Counted from the first letter of the stretch, positions 15,393 to 22,374 are shown. The stretch is DNA of 35,585 nt from Novosphingobium aureum (GCF_015865035.1 NZ_JADZGI010000010.1:1-35585); one strand, 5' to 3'. Notes: a model not told the origin generated them from the letters alone. Program-made: numbers and translations.

Positions 15393-16118
15393 ATGACCCC
15401 TTATATGGCGGTAGTGACGGTTTCGTCAATACCGTGCGCAGACAGGATAGCGACCTTGCCTTTCACTCCCGCTGAGCTTCAGGATCTGCCCGAAGTTATC
15501 TCGGCGCCGCGCTTTGCCACCTATCTCCAGGCGAAAGGCAATGATCGGGAACAGGCGCTCGAGCTCTACGAATGGAATCTAGACATTTCCTCGGCCCTGA
15601 TCGTTCCTCTCCAGGTCTGTGAAGTCGCGGTTCGCAATGGAATCGCAGAAGCCATCGAAGCCGTCCATGGCGCGAACTGGCCTTGGAACAATGGTTTTAT
15701 CCGAAGCCTGCCGCGGCCTAAAAGTCGGTTTCGTTACAACCCGGCCGACGACCTTCAGGCTTGCGCGCGCAAGCTGCCGACGACGGGCAAGATCATCGCG
15801 GAACTCAAATTTGCCTTCTGGGAGAACATCTTCACCGTCGGACAGGATAGCCGTCTTTGGAACGCACACTTCCGGGCGGTCTTTCCAGGAGCACCAGCAG
15901 GACTGAGTGTCGCCCAGTGCCGCAGGCAGGCCTATGCCGATCTGCAAGGCATCCGCCATTTACGTAACCGGATCGCGCACCATGAGCCGGTCTTCACACG
16001 CAATCTGGACGATGACTATCAACGCATCCATGACATGATCTCCTGGCGCAGTCCGACCGCGGCAGCGTGGATGGATGGCAAGCAGAACGTCACCGCCTTG
16101 ATCGCGCAGAAGCCCTGA
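15393..16118 (+). CDS. Abi-like HEPN-domain protein
   Basis: Resembles the Abi_2/AbiD-F group of abortive-infection proteins, whose HEPN domains are RNases or RNase-like. Landmarks are RFATYLQAKGNDREQALELYEWN near the N-terminus, LIVPLQVCEVAVRNGIAEAIE, ELKFAFWENIF, LWNAHFRAVFP and, near the C-terminus, LQGIRHLRNRIAHHEPVF, which holds the RNRIAH (R-x4-H) HEPN active-site motif. The frame is open from 15291, but that part crosses a strong terminator, so I start at ATG 15393; ATG 15405 is equally possible and neither has a clear ribosome binding site. The product is about 241 residues. It sits between two antirestriction-type genes with the same orientation. An active RNase toxin with no obvious antitoxin beside it would be notable. 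Confidence 0.75.
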   Translation: MTPYMAVVTVSSIPCADRIATLPFTPAELQDLPEVISAPRFATYLQAKGNDREQALELYEWNLDISSALIVPLQVCEVAVRNGIAEAIEAVHGANWPWNNGFIRSLPRPKSRFRYNPADDLQACARKLPTTGKIIAELKFAFWENIFTVGQDSRLWNAHFRAVFPGAPAGLSVAQCRRQAYADLQGIRHLRNRIAHHEPVFTRNLDDDYQRIHDMISWRSPTAAAWMDGKQNVTALIAQKP

Positions 16119-16140
16119 TTTCGTTTCAGATTCGGGGATA

Positions 16141-16529
16141 GGACGGGGAGGGGAGCGACCTTGCAGCACGGCTCTATCTCCGCTTCGCTTCAACCGAACC
16201 CGCAAGCGGTTTCGGCCCATGCGGGTGACGATCCTCGCTCATAGATGCGGCGGCGCGGCCGCCAGGCTTGCCTGTCCGACTAAGGAGGGGGCGGCCTCCC
16301 CCTCCCTGCCCAAGAGCCGGGCCGTCTTCGCGCGGCAGGTCCGCGCTGCGCTTGGTGATCGCGGCGGTATCCCCACCCTTCCTTCGCTGACGCTTCCGTG
16401 CAGGGCGGGTGATCCCCCTCCGCCGCGATCAGCTCTCCATGTGCATTCCCACCCCCCGGCTTCGCCAGCGGGCAGAAGTCGATGGACGCCATCGCCTTCG
16501 GCTCCATCAGGAAAAAGGGAAACAAGCAC
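16141..16529 (+). repeat. conserved about 390-bp leader, copy 2, upstream of the DUF3768 gene
   Basis: Partner of 13420-13806. The conserved hairpins change loop but not stem: GCGCGG-caggt-CCGCGC (16330-16346) against the CAAA loop of copy 1. The CGCAAGCG stem near 16201 corresponds to CGCTAGCG. A further GGAGGGGG/CCCCCTCC stem (16284-16291, 16298-16305) is stronger here than in copy 1. It ends in AGGAAAAAGGGAA just before the start codon in both copies. Confidence 0.75.
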
Positions 16530-16925
16530 ATGCCAGATTTCGCAAAAATGTCCGACGACGAACGCGGGGAATATGCAGCGCGCGTTGCCACTCTCAATGA
16601 TGAACTGCGGGCCGACCTCAGCAATCCCCAACATGGACGCGTAGTACTGACCCAGGGCATTCGTGCCATGATCGAGGACACGGACCTTTCGCCGTTCTGG
16701 ATCGATAGCGCCGCCCTGCTGCGCATCGTGCGCGATTTTGCCGATTTCAGCGAAGACAACGACCCCCATGGAGAGCGCGACTTTGGCGCGTTCGAATGGA
16801 AGGGAACCCGCTGCTTCTGGAAGATCGACTACTACGACGCCGCGCTTGAGGGTGGATCGCCCGACCCGGCTGATCCGGGTGTGACCTGCCGCGTCATCAC
16901 GATCCTTCGCGCCGACGAATACTGA
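16530..16925 (+). CDS. DUF3768 family protein
   Basis: Function unknown; the family is frequent on alphaproteobacterial plasmids. The 131-residue protein shows the family pattern: VATLNDELRADL, GRVVLTQGIRAM, ALLRIVRDFADF, NDPHGERDFGAFEW, WKIDYYD, SPDPADPGVTCRVITILRADEY. The start at ATG 16530 follows AAAAAGGGAA; the upstream in-frame ATG at 16482 belongs to the conserved leader and is out of phase in the ardC copy, so it is not used. Behind it is a hairpin similar to that of ardC. Sharing leader and trailer with ardC suggests the same expression timing, hence a role in early establishment. That role is inference. Confidence 0.85.
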   Translation: MPDFAKMSDDERGEYAARVATLNDELRADLSNPQHGRVVLTQGIRAMIEDTDLSPFWIDSAALLRIVRDFADFSEDNDPHGERDFGAFEWKGTRCFWKIDYYDAALEGGSPDPADPGVTCRVITILRADEY

Positions 16926-16936
16926 TCGGCCAGCAT

Positions 16937-16962
16937 CGAGGGCGGCGCAGCCGTCGCCCTCG
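16937..16962 (+). terminator. hairpin behind the DUF3768 gene
   Basis: CGAGGGCG (16937-16944) pairs with CGCCCTCG (16955-16962) around a 10-base loop, 11 bases after the stop. The arms correspond to those of the ardC hairpin. There is no T-tract directly behind; CCCCCTATTTTCG follows. Confidence 0.55.
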
Positions 16963-16992
16963 ACTTCCCCCTATTTTCGAGGATTTTCAACC

Positions 16993-18771
16993 ATGACCAC
17001 TACGCTCAAGCTGTCGCAGCTTCGCCTTTCCCCGCTAAACGTCCGCAAGGTCGAGCCGACGGGGATCGAGGCTCTGGCCGACGACATTCATGCGCACGGG
17101 CTCATCCAGAACCTTGGCGTTTACGAGGCGGCGGGCAAGTTCTGGGTGTTCGCCGGAGGGCGCCGCTTTCGCGCGCTCGAGCTTCTCAAGAAGCGCAAGG
17201 ACGTGACCGCTGCCTTCCCCGTCCCCGTCATCATCAAGGACAAGACCGAGGCCATCGAGCTTTCGCTGGTGGAGAACACCCAGCGCGAGACCATGCACCC
17301 TGCGGACGCGGTGGCCGCATTCGCCCAGCTTCGCGACGAGGGCGGGATGAGCGCTGAGGATATTGCCGCCCGGTTTGGCTACAGCACTGGCCATGTCGCC
17401 AAGTTACTGCGTCTCGGCAGTCTGGCTCCGGCCCTGCTGGAAGCCTTCGCCGCCGACATGATCGGCATGCAAGCCGCTCAGGCGCTCACCATGAGCGAGG
17501 ATCACGCCGCCCAGGTCGAGGCATTCGAGCGTTGCGGCAACAGTCCCGCCGCGATCCGCCGCGCCCTCACGACCGAGAAGGTTCGCACTGATTCCGCAGT
17601 TTGCCGCTTCGTTGGGCTCGATGCCTACGAGGCCGCAGGCGGCACGATCACCCGCGACCTGTTCGGAGAGACGGGTTACGCCGACGATTCGGCTTTGCTC
17701 GACGAGCTGGTTGCCGCCAAGCTGGACGGCATTCGCGCGAGTTTCGCGGCGGAGGGTTGGAAGATCGTCGAGGTTGCCGCCGAGGCTCCCCACGACATTT
17801 ACAATCGCGGGTATCTGCGCCCCGAGACGCGCGAGGCGAACGACGAGGAAGCGGCCCAGCTAGCCGCGCTCGATGCCCAGATTGAAGCGCTGGAAGCCGA
17901 GGGCAACGAGGACAGCGAGGAAGCCGCAGCGCTATTCGAGCAGCGCGAGGCGATCACCGATGGTTTCGAGGTTTTCACCGAGGCGCAGAAGGCCAACGGC
18001 GGCGTGTGCGCCTATGTCGGTTACAACGGCGATTTGGCTCTGCGCCACTGGACCGTTAACGTCGAGCGGCCCAGCGCCAAGGTCGAGGAAACCGGCCCCT
18101 ACGCTGCCAGCATGATCGAGCGTCTGACGGCCATTCGCACGATGGCTCTCCAACAGGAAGTTGCGGCCCAGCCTGCCCTCGCCCTCGATATTCTGCTGGA
18201 TAGCATGACCGCGCAGTTGCTTCACGGCTTGCACCGCTACAATCTTGCTGCCGACATTCACCCGACCGTGACCCGCCACACGGTCGAGCACGATATGCTC
18301 GATGGGAGCAACCTGGCCGAGCTTCCCGCAAAGCTGGTCGAGCGGTTCGCAGACATTCCCGCCGAAGGGCGTTTCGAGACGATCCGGACGATGGATGAGG
18401 CCGACAAGATGCAATTGCTCGCTGCACTGGTGGCGTCCACGCTCAACGGCACGACCTACAACCACGGCGGGATCGGTGCGCGGCAGGCCACCGCCGACAC
18501 GTATGCCGAGGCTGCGGGCCTTGATCTTCGCCAGCACTGGAATCCGGGCCAGACCTTTTTCGACCGGCTCACGAAGACGAGCCTTCTCGCGATCCTGGCC
18601 GACGAATGCGGCGAGGATGCCGCCGCGAATTGCGCCAAGATGAAGAAGGGCGATCTTGCCGTTGCCGTCAACGAGCGGCTTCCTGTTGGCTGGTTGCCCG
18701 AACCGGCGCGCCGCTTTACACCTCTTCCCGAGCAGGCCACGGACGAAGGCGAAATGTCCGAGGTTGCTTGA
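16993..18771 (+). CDS. large ParB/Srx-domain protein of the plasmid leading region
   Basis: A 592-residue ParB-like protein, much longer than partition ParB proteins. The N-terminal ParB/sulfiredoxin domain is clear: KLSQLRLSPLNVRK, VFAGGRRFRALELLKK, LSLVENTQRETMHPADAVAA. A helix-turn-helix comes next (SAEDIAARFGYSTGHVAKLL). The following 400 residues include an acidic helical linker (about residues 290-320, rich in E and A) and a conserved C-terminal domain with FDRLTKTSLLAILADECG and MKKGDLAVAVNERLP. No parA accompanies it, and the true parAB pair is elsewhere, so partition is unlikely to be its job. Related proteins recur in the leading regions of conjugative plasmids. No strong ribosome binding site (GAGGAT, 11 bases upstream). 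A 13-bp hairpin lies immediately after the stop. Confidence 0.88.
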   Translation: MTTTLKLSQLRLSPLNVRKVEPTGIEALADDIHAHGLIQNLGVYEAAGKFWVFAGGRRFRALELLKKRKDVTAAFPVPVIIKDKTEAIELSLVENTQRETMHPADAVAAFAQLRDEGGMSAEDIAARFGYSTGHVAKLLRLGSLAPALLEAFAADMIGMQAAQALTMSEDHAAQVEAFERCGNSPAAIRRALTTEKVRTDSAVCRFVGLDAYEAAGGTITRDLFGETGYADDSALLDELVAAKLDGIRASFAAEGWKIVEVAAEAPHDIYNRGYLRPETREANDEEAAQLAALDAQIEALEAEGNEDSEEAAALFEQREAITDGFEVFTEAQKANGGVCAYVGYNGDLALRHWTVNVERPSAKVEETGPYAASMIERLTAIRTMALQQEVAAQPALALDILLDSMTAQLLHGLHRYNLAADIHPTVTRHTVEHDMLDGSNLAELPAKLVERFADIPAEGRFETIRTMDEADKMQLLAALVASTLNGTTYNHGGIGARQATADTYAEAAGLDLRQHWNPGQTFFDRLTKTSLLAILADECGEDAAANCAKMKKGDLAVAVNERLPVGWLPEPARRFTPLPEQATDEGEMSEVA

Positions 18772-18777
18772 TGTGCT

Positions 18778-18806
18778 GGCCGGTGGAGCGTGTCGCTCCA
18801 CCGGCC
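18778..18806 (+). terminator. 13-bp perfect hairpin behind the ParB-like gene
   Basis: GGCCGGTGGAGCG (18778-18790) and CGCTCCACCGGCC (18794-18806) form a perfect 13-bp stem with a 3-base loop, starting 6 bases after the stop codon. CTCCCTTTC follows rather than a real T-tract. It is the most stable hairpin of the region. Confidence 0.7.
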
Positions 18807-18853
18807 TCCCTTTCGATGAGGAAGCTGCGCGTTCGGCTCCTTGCTCGCCGCAC

Positions 18854-18867
18854 TTGCACCGGTGCAA
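18854..18867. promoter_or_regulatory. third copy of the GCACCGGTGC palindrome
   Basis: TTGCACCGGTGCAA is the 14-bp core of the par-locus palindromes; the outer AATT arm is kept only on the right side. It lies far from parAB, between the ParB-like gene and ssb2. It could be an extra ParB site or an operator linking the leading region to partition control. Confidence 0.55.
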
Positions 18868-19110
18868 TTGTAGTCATACCCGGCTTCCATGTCGCTGTCG
18901 GAGCCCAGCTTTCTTGATGCGCGTTGTAGGGAAATCGGCGCCTTTCTCCATAGAAGGGCAGGGCGCCATGCCGGTTCAGCAGCGTCGTTTAAACGCTCTC
19001 GCTGCTGGGTGAACGGTCGTTCCGATAGGTCGTCAGAGGGTAGGCTTCCCAACAGCTATCACAGTGCGCCTGGGGACATCCTCGTCCTGATCAGAATCCT
19101 GAACCGAGTG

Positions 19111-19132
19111 AGAGCGAAGCTCTGGGTATAAT
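19111..19132 (+). promoter_or_regulatory. candidate promoter for ssb2 (perfect -10 behind a small hairpin)
   Basis: A perfect TATAAT (19127-19132) follows the hairpin AGAGC-gaa-GCTCT (19111-19123). No good -35 lies 16-18 bases upstream. A transcript from here would have a leader of about 200 bases before ssb2. The hairpin next to the -10 is of the kind seen in single-strand promoters but could be chance. Confidence 0.4.
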
Positions 19133-19337
19133 GGGAAAGTCCATCTTCGCGGGTGCTGTCCGACGCATCTGGTGTCCGGCCCTTGCTATGCGGGATGGGC
19201 TTCGCCCCAAGCAGAAAGCCGCTGCGATGCCGCTACGGTTTCCACGACGTGGACCCTCCGTCTTTCAACTTGCCCGCGCATGGTCCGGCCCCCGTTCCGG
19301 CGATGCGTCAGCAACCCTTTGAAGAAGGACAGGACCC

Positions 19338-19667
19338 ATGCAAAATATCGCAGAGTTTCGGATCATCGGCCGCGTCGGGAAAATCGAGATCAAGGACAAG
19401 GTCGCCTTCCTCGACATCGCGGCAAACTACAGCCGCAAGGTCGGCGAGGAATGGGAAGACGATCCGCACTGGAACCGCGTAACCCTATTTGGGAAGAACG
19501 CCGAGCGTGCCGATCGGATCGGCAAGGGCGATCTTCTCCATATTGCCGGCCGGGTACGGCAGTGCAGTTACCAGCGCGATGACGGCGAGCGGGTCTTTAA
19601 CGTCGACCTCATCGTCGAGCGGTTCGCCACTTTGCTGTGCAGCGAGAACGCGCGCGGGGGTGGCTAG
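19338..19667 (+). CDS. ssb: single-stranded DNA-binding protein, second copy
   Basis: OB-fold SSB of 109 residues: IAEFRIIGRVGKIEI, VAFLDIAANYSRK, HWNRVTLFGKNAER, GDLLHIAGRVRQCSYQRDDG, VFNVDLIVERF. It is closer to the canonical SSB than the first copy and likewise lacks an acidic C-terminal tail (ends ENARGGG). GAAGGACAGG precedes the ATG. It is the plus-strand gene nearest to the proposed oriT, hence among the first to enter a recipient. That is the position of ssb in several conjugative plasmids. A terminator follows 27 bases later. Confidence 0.9.
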   Translation: MQNIAEFRIIGRVGKIEIKDKVAFLDIAANYSRKVGEEWEDDPHWNRVTLFGKNAERADRIGKGDLLHIAGRVRQCSYQRDDGERVFNVDLIVERFATLLCSENARGGG

Positions 19668-19693
19668 AGCGCATTCGTTCGTTCCCGAAGGAT

Positions 19694-19721
19694 CGAAGGC
19701 GGTGCAACAGCGCCGCCTTCG
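19694..19721 (+). terminator. Rho-independent terminator behind ssb2
   Basis: CGAAGGCGG (19694-19702) pairs with CCGCCTTCG (19713-19721) around a 10-base loop, followed by TCGTTTTGC. The stem is GC-rich and a short T-run follows. It separates ssb2 from the convergent small gene at 19777-20055. Confidence 0.7.
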
Positions 19722-19776
19722 TCGTTTTGCACGGCAAGCATGCAGCTCACTCCAGGCCTGACTGAGCCAGCGTTGA

Positions 19777-20055
19777 TCAGGCTGACGTCGGAGGTTCGAG
19801 TTCGGCGAGCTTGTGCGCGATCTCTGCAGCTTCATGCGTTGCGATGGCCTTGGCAATCGCGCGCGCATCGGCCTTTTCCATGGCCGATATCTTTACGCGC
19901 CCCAGGGCCGCGAACAACGTGTCGCGCCCGGCGTCGCGGGCAGCCTCCTGAGCTTCCCTGGCTTGTTGGTCGAGCGCGGCGAGTTCGGAGCGCAGCGCCG
20001 CCCGGCGGTTCTCGATAGCGGCGAGCGAGGATATTTTTCGGGCGGGTTTCGGCAT
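19777..20055 (-). CDS. small conjugation-associated protein (TraC/DUF6437-like)
   Basis: A 92-residue helical, charged protein: SSLAAIENRRAALRSELAAL, DQQAREAQEAARDAGRDTL, FAALGRVKISAMEKADARAIAKAI. The first 45 residues look like a coiled coil. Small proteins of this kind lie beside and divergent to mobC/relaxase genes on alphaproteobacterial plasmids and are often labelled TraC or DUF6437; their role in relaxosome function is unproven. The start is ATG 20055; the frame continues open upstream to 20508 but that part is antisense to mobC and crosses oriT. It is transcribed away from the mob genes, with oriT between them. Confidence 0.7.
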   Translation of the reverse strand: MPKPARKISSLAAIENRRAALRSELAALDQQAREAQEAARDAGRDTLFAALGRVKISAMEKADARAIAKAIATHEAAEIAHKLAELEPPTSA

Positions 20056-20374
20056 GAAAACGGCTCCGTGAAGTGCGAGGATGAGCGCGGATTCTGTCGG
20101 ATGCCGCGCGTGCTCGCTAGATGCGCTGGCCGCGAAATGCGATGAGTGGAGTCTGTGCACAGACAGCGCGCAGATTGGAGGAAGGCTGCATCTTGTTGAC
20201 TGGGCAATGTGCTTTAGAATGCAGACAATTCCTCCTTCCACGTTTCTTGACCTGTTCGGTTTCGGCGGTGGTCCAAGAGGCGAAATTTGGGTTCGGATAG
20301 GGATGGCAGGATATGTCAATTGGCACCAATGTAAACATTTGGTGTTTGGCACCGCTGCACGGGGCTTTTGGTTC
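20056..20374. other. intergenic oriT-bearing region
   Basis: The 319 bases between the divergent small gene and mobC hold no supported gene. Landmarks are CTGTGCACAG at 20149-20158, the nic-like site at 20306-20314 and an adjacent inverted repeat. Position next to a relaxase operon is classic for an origin of transfer. Confidence 0.65.
20306..20344 (-). other. oriT: origin of transfer: nic-like site and flanking inverted repeat
   Basis: On the minus strand 20314-20306 reads ATATCCTGC, matching the YATCCTG/Y nick consensus of IncP/Ti-type (MOBP) relaxases. The expected cut lies between 20307 and 20306. Ten bases away, CACCAATG (20324-20331) and CATTTGGTG (20336-20344) form an inverted repeat with one bulged base, as usual beside nic. 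With the nick on this strand, transfer would lead with sequence below 20306, that is towards ssb2, the ParB-like gene and ardC. Confidence 0.65.
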
Positions 20375-20968
20375 ATGATCGTAAGTACGCGCATGTCTGA
20401 CGAGCTGGTGGCCGAGATCGATCGTCTCGCCATCGCCCAAGGGCAGAGCCGTGCATCGTGGATCGCCAGCACCCTGCAGCGCGCGGCGCTGTCATTGCAG
20501 AACGACAACCTGCCCGTGACCGAGGTGCAGGGCAGGGGCCATCCCGACGATTATGTGCGCGTCACTGTCCGCCTCCATCGCCACGAGATCGAGGCGATCG
20601 AAGATGTGGCCGGGCCGTTGCACCTCACCCGAAACGAATGGATCAAGCGCACCTTGCGTTGGGCGCTTTGGGACAAGGCAGGGGCGCTCCGGCTTGCGCC
20701 CGTGAGCCAGAGTGAGCTTGGCAAGCTGCGCAAGCAGATCCTCGCGATCGGCCGAAACATCAACCAGGCGGTGCACGCGATGAACGCGGCAAACCAGCCT
20801 GAAAGCCGCCTCGAATTGCATCGCGTGGCCGCGCAGTTTCTCGAAACATGCGCCGACCTGAAGGCGCTGGTGTTCAAGACCCGGCGCGAGCTTTCCTCCT
20901 ATGTGGGCGGCGAAGTCGGATATTGGATCGAGGCTCACAAGGCGCAAGACGAGGGCGGAGAGGGGTGA
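20375..20968 (+). CDS. mobC: MobC-like relaxosome accessory protein with two ribbon-helix-helix domains
   Basis: Would bind oriT and help the relaxase reach nic. The first ribbon-helix-helix is STRMSDELVAEIDRLAIAQ with SRASWIASTLQRA; the second is YVRVTVRLHRHEIEAIEDV with TRNEWIKRTLRWAL. Behind them LRKQILAIGRNINQAVHAMN matches the conserved MobC tail (GxNxNQ). From ATG 20375 the product is 197 residues. The frame is open to 20081, but this would run through oriT, so the short form is chosen although no ribosome binding site is obvious. Its TGA overlaps the relaxase GTG (GTGA). The duplicated DNA-binding domain is unusual for MobC and may bind two half sites. Confidence 0.8.
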   Translation: MIVSTRMSDELVAEIDRLAIAQGQSRASWIASTLQRAALSLQNDNLPVTEVQGRGHPDDYVRVTVRLHRHEIEAIEDVAGPLHLTRNEWIKRTLRWALWDKAGALRLAPVSQSELGKLRKQILAIGRNINQAVHAMNAANQPESRLELHRVAAQFLETCADLKALVFKTRRELSSYVGGEVGYWIEAHKAQDEGGEG

Positions 20969-22374
20969 GTTTTCGCTTCACACCCGGCACGCTCGACAGT
21001 CTCGCGGGCGTCTATGCTCCGCCCAAAAAGCGCAAGCCTGGAAGCAGCGGTGGGAAGGCGTCATCTCCAAAAGCGGGTGGAACGCTCCTTGCCTTCGCGG
21101 TCTCCTCGATGCTTCCTTCCCCGTCCAAACCGAGGAGCGTGAACTGGCCCAGCGCACAGGCCAAGCATGCTTTTGGTGGCAGTACCTCGGCGTCGGCTAC
21201 TGGCCGCGCGATCCGTACTATGGAGCGTACGGCCCGGCGCGCGCCGGAGGTTGTGGTGCGCGTCACCGGGCGCCAGCATGGTGGGGGGCATGTTCTTGCG
21301 AATTTCTCCTACATCAGCCGTTTGGGGCATGGCGAGGACATCCAGGTGCCTCTCTACACGAGCGATGGCGACGTCCTTCGGGATGGACATGACATGCGCA
21401 TTCTTGCCCAGGACTGGCAGGAGTGGGAAGTTGGAGGCGATGATCGGCGCAAGGGTGCGACCTCGATTTCGATGGTTCTTTCGATGCCGGCAGCGACCGA
21501 ACCCGAGGCGCTGAAGGCGTCGGTGCTCGATTTCGCGCGCGAGGAATTTGCCAATCGCTCCTGGGTTGCCGCTCTCCACGTCGACCGCGATCACCCGCAT
21601 GTTCACCTGACAATTGCACGTCGCGATCATGATGGGCGGCGCTTCCATCCGAACCGTGATGACCTCTTTCGGTATCGTCAGCGGTTCGCCCAAAAGCTGC
21701 GTGATCGCGGAATTGAGGCGAACGCGACGCCGGCACGCGCGCGCGGGATCGATCCTACGCACGAGCCCATTGCGGCGAAGAAGATGCGCGAAAAGGGGCA
21801 GGTGCCGCGGATCGACAAGAGCCGTGCCGAACGGGCGCTGGCGTTCCGTGAGAGAGGCGTCCCTGATCCGGTGAAGCAGGCCCTGGCCGATCGCCACGCA
21901 ACGGTTTTGCAAACCTACGCCAAGTCGATCATGGAGTTGGCTTCGTCTCCCTCGCTGTCCGACCAGGTAACGGCGCAGACGCTATCCAAGTTCATCGAGA
22001 CGATGCCGGAGCCCGAAAGCAATTCGGAGCGGGCGGCGCGGCTCAGGCTTGAAGCAGAGCGTGGGTCGCGACCGATCGATGATCGCGATCCGATTGCCCG
22101 AGCGCTTGCGAAATATCAGCAGCGTAGTCTCGGCGCCCAGGAATCGGAACAGGCGGAGGCGGGTGTCCGGCCATCTGACAAGCCGAGCGGCAATGCGCTC
22201 GATGACGGCGTCTCGGATAGGCTCAAGGCCTTCATTGAGAAGGCTGGCGAAGATAAGTCCGGAGGGGCCGTCGATCGAGCCGATGACATTCTCCGGCGTG
22301 TTCGCGAACGTGACCTGGAGCGCCAACAGCGTGACATTGATCGGTCCAAGGATCGAGGAGGGCCCCAACGATGA
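20965..22374 (+). CDS. relaxase (MOBP/VirD2-like mobilization nuclease)
   Basis: Nicks oriT and pilots the strand into the recipient. The three-histidine motif is seen in ALHVDRDHPHVHLTIARRD (about residue 203), and FSYISR (about residue 114) supplies a conserved tyrosine motif of this family; the catalytic tyrosine itself I cannot assign with certainty. The N-terminal 100 residues are Ser/Pro/Lys-rich and unlike known relaxases. The C-terminal 170 residues are charged and probably helical, rich in RAARLRLEAERGSRP-type sequence, fit for coupling-protein contacts. Start GTG 20965 overlaps mobC; the stop overlaps the next gene as ATGA. No secretion genes are present, so it should be mobilized by a helper or by genes outside the window. 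Confidence 0.85.
   Translation: MSFRFTPGTLDSLAGVYAPPKKRKPGSSGGKASSPKAGGTLLAFAVSSMLPSPSKPRSVNWPSAQAKHAFGGSTSASATGRAIRTMERTARRAPEVVVRVTGRQHGGGHVLANFSYISRLGHGEDIQVPLYTSDGDVLRDGHDMRILAQDWQEWEVGGDDRRKGATSISMVLSMPAATEPEALKASVLDFAREEFANRSWVAALHVDRDHPHVHLTIARRDHDGRRFHPNRDDLFRYRQRFAQKLRDRGIEANATPARARGIDPTHEPIAAKKMREKGQVPRIDKSRAERALAFRERGVPDPVKQALADRHATVLQTYAKSIMELASSPSLSDQVTAQTLSKFIETMPEPESNSERAARLRLEAERGSRPIDDRDPIARALAKYQQRSLGAQESEQAEAGVRPSDKPSGNALDDGVSDRLKAFIEKAGEDKSGGAVDRADDILRRVRERDLERQQRDIDRSKDRGGPQR

Larger units (their letters stand above)
18807..19337. other. 530-base leader region before ssb2 with palindrome and candidate promoter
   Basis: No gene is supported. The stretch holds the third GCACCGGTGC palindrome and a TATAAT at 19127-19132. 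Short stems such as GGGC-ttc-GCCC and TCCAC-gac-GTGGA occur between 19200 and 19250. Its length is unusual for a plasmid and matches the long leaders of ardC and the DUF3768 gene. Confidence 0.5.

Noticed and set aside
16482..16529. ATG in the leader of the DUF3768 gene as true start (MDAIAFGSI)
   Set aside because: The same ATG occurs in the ardC leader but out of frame there, so its translation is not conserved.
20081..20374. Upstream extension of the mobC reading frame
   Set aside because: It would translate through oriT and has no domain; ATG 20375 begins exactly at the ribbon-helix-helix.
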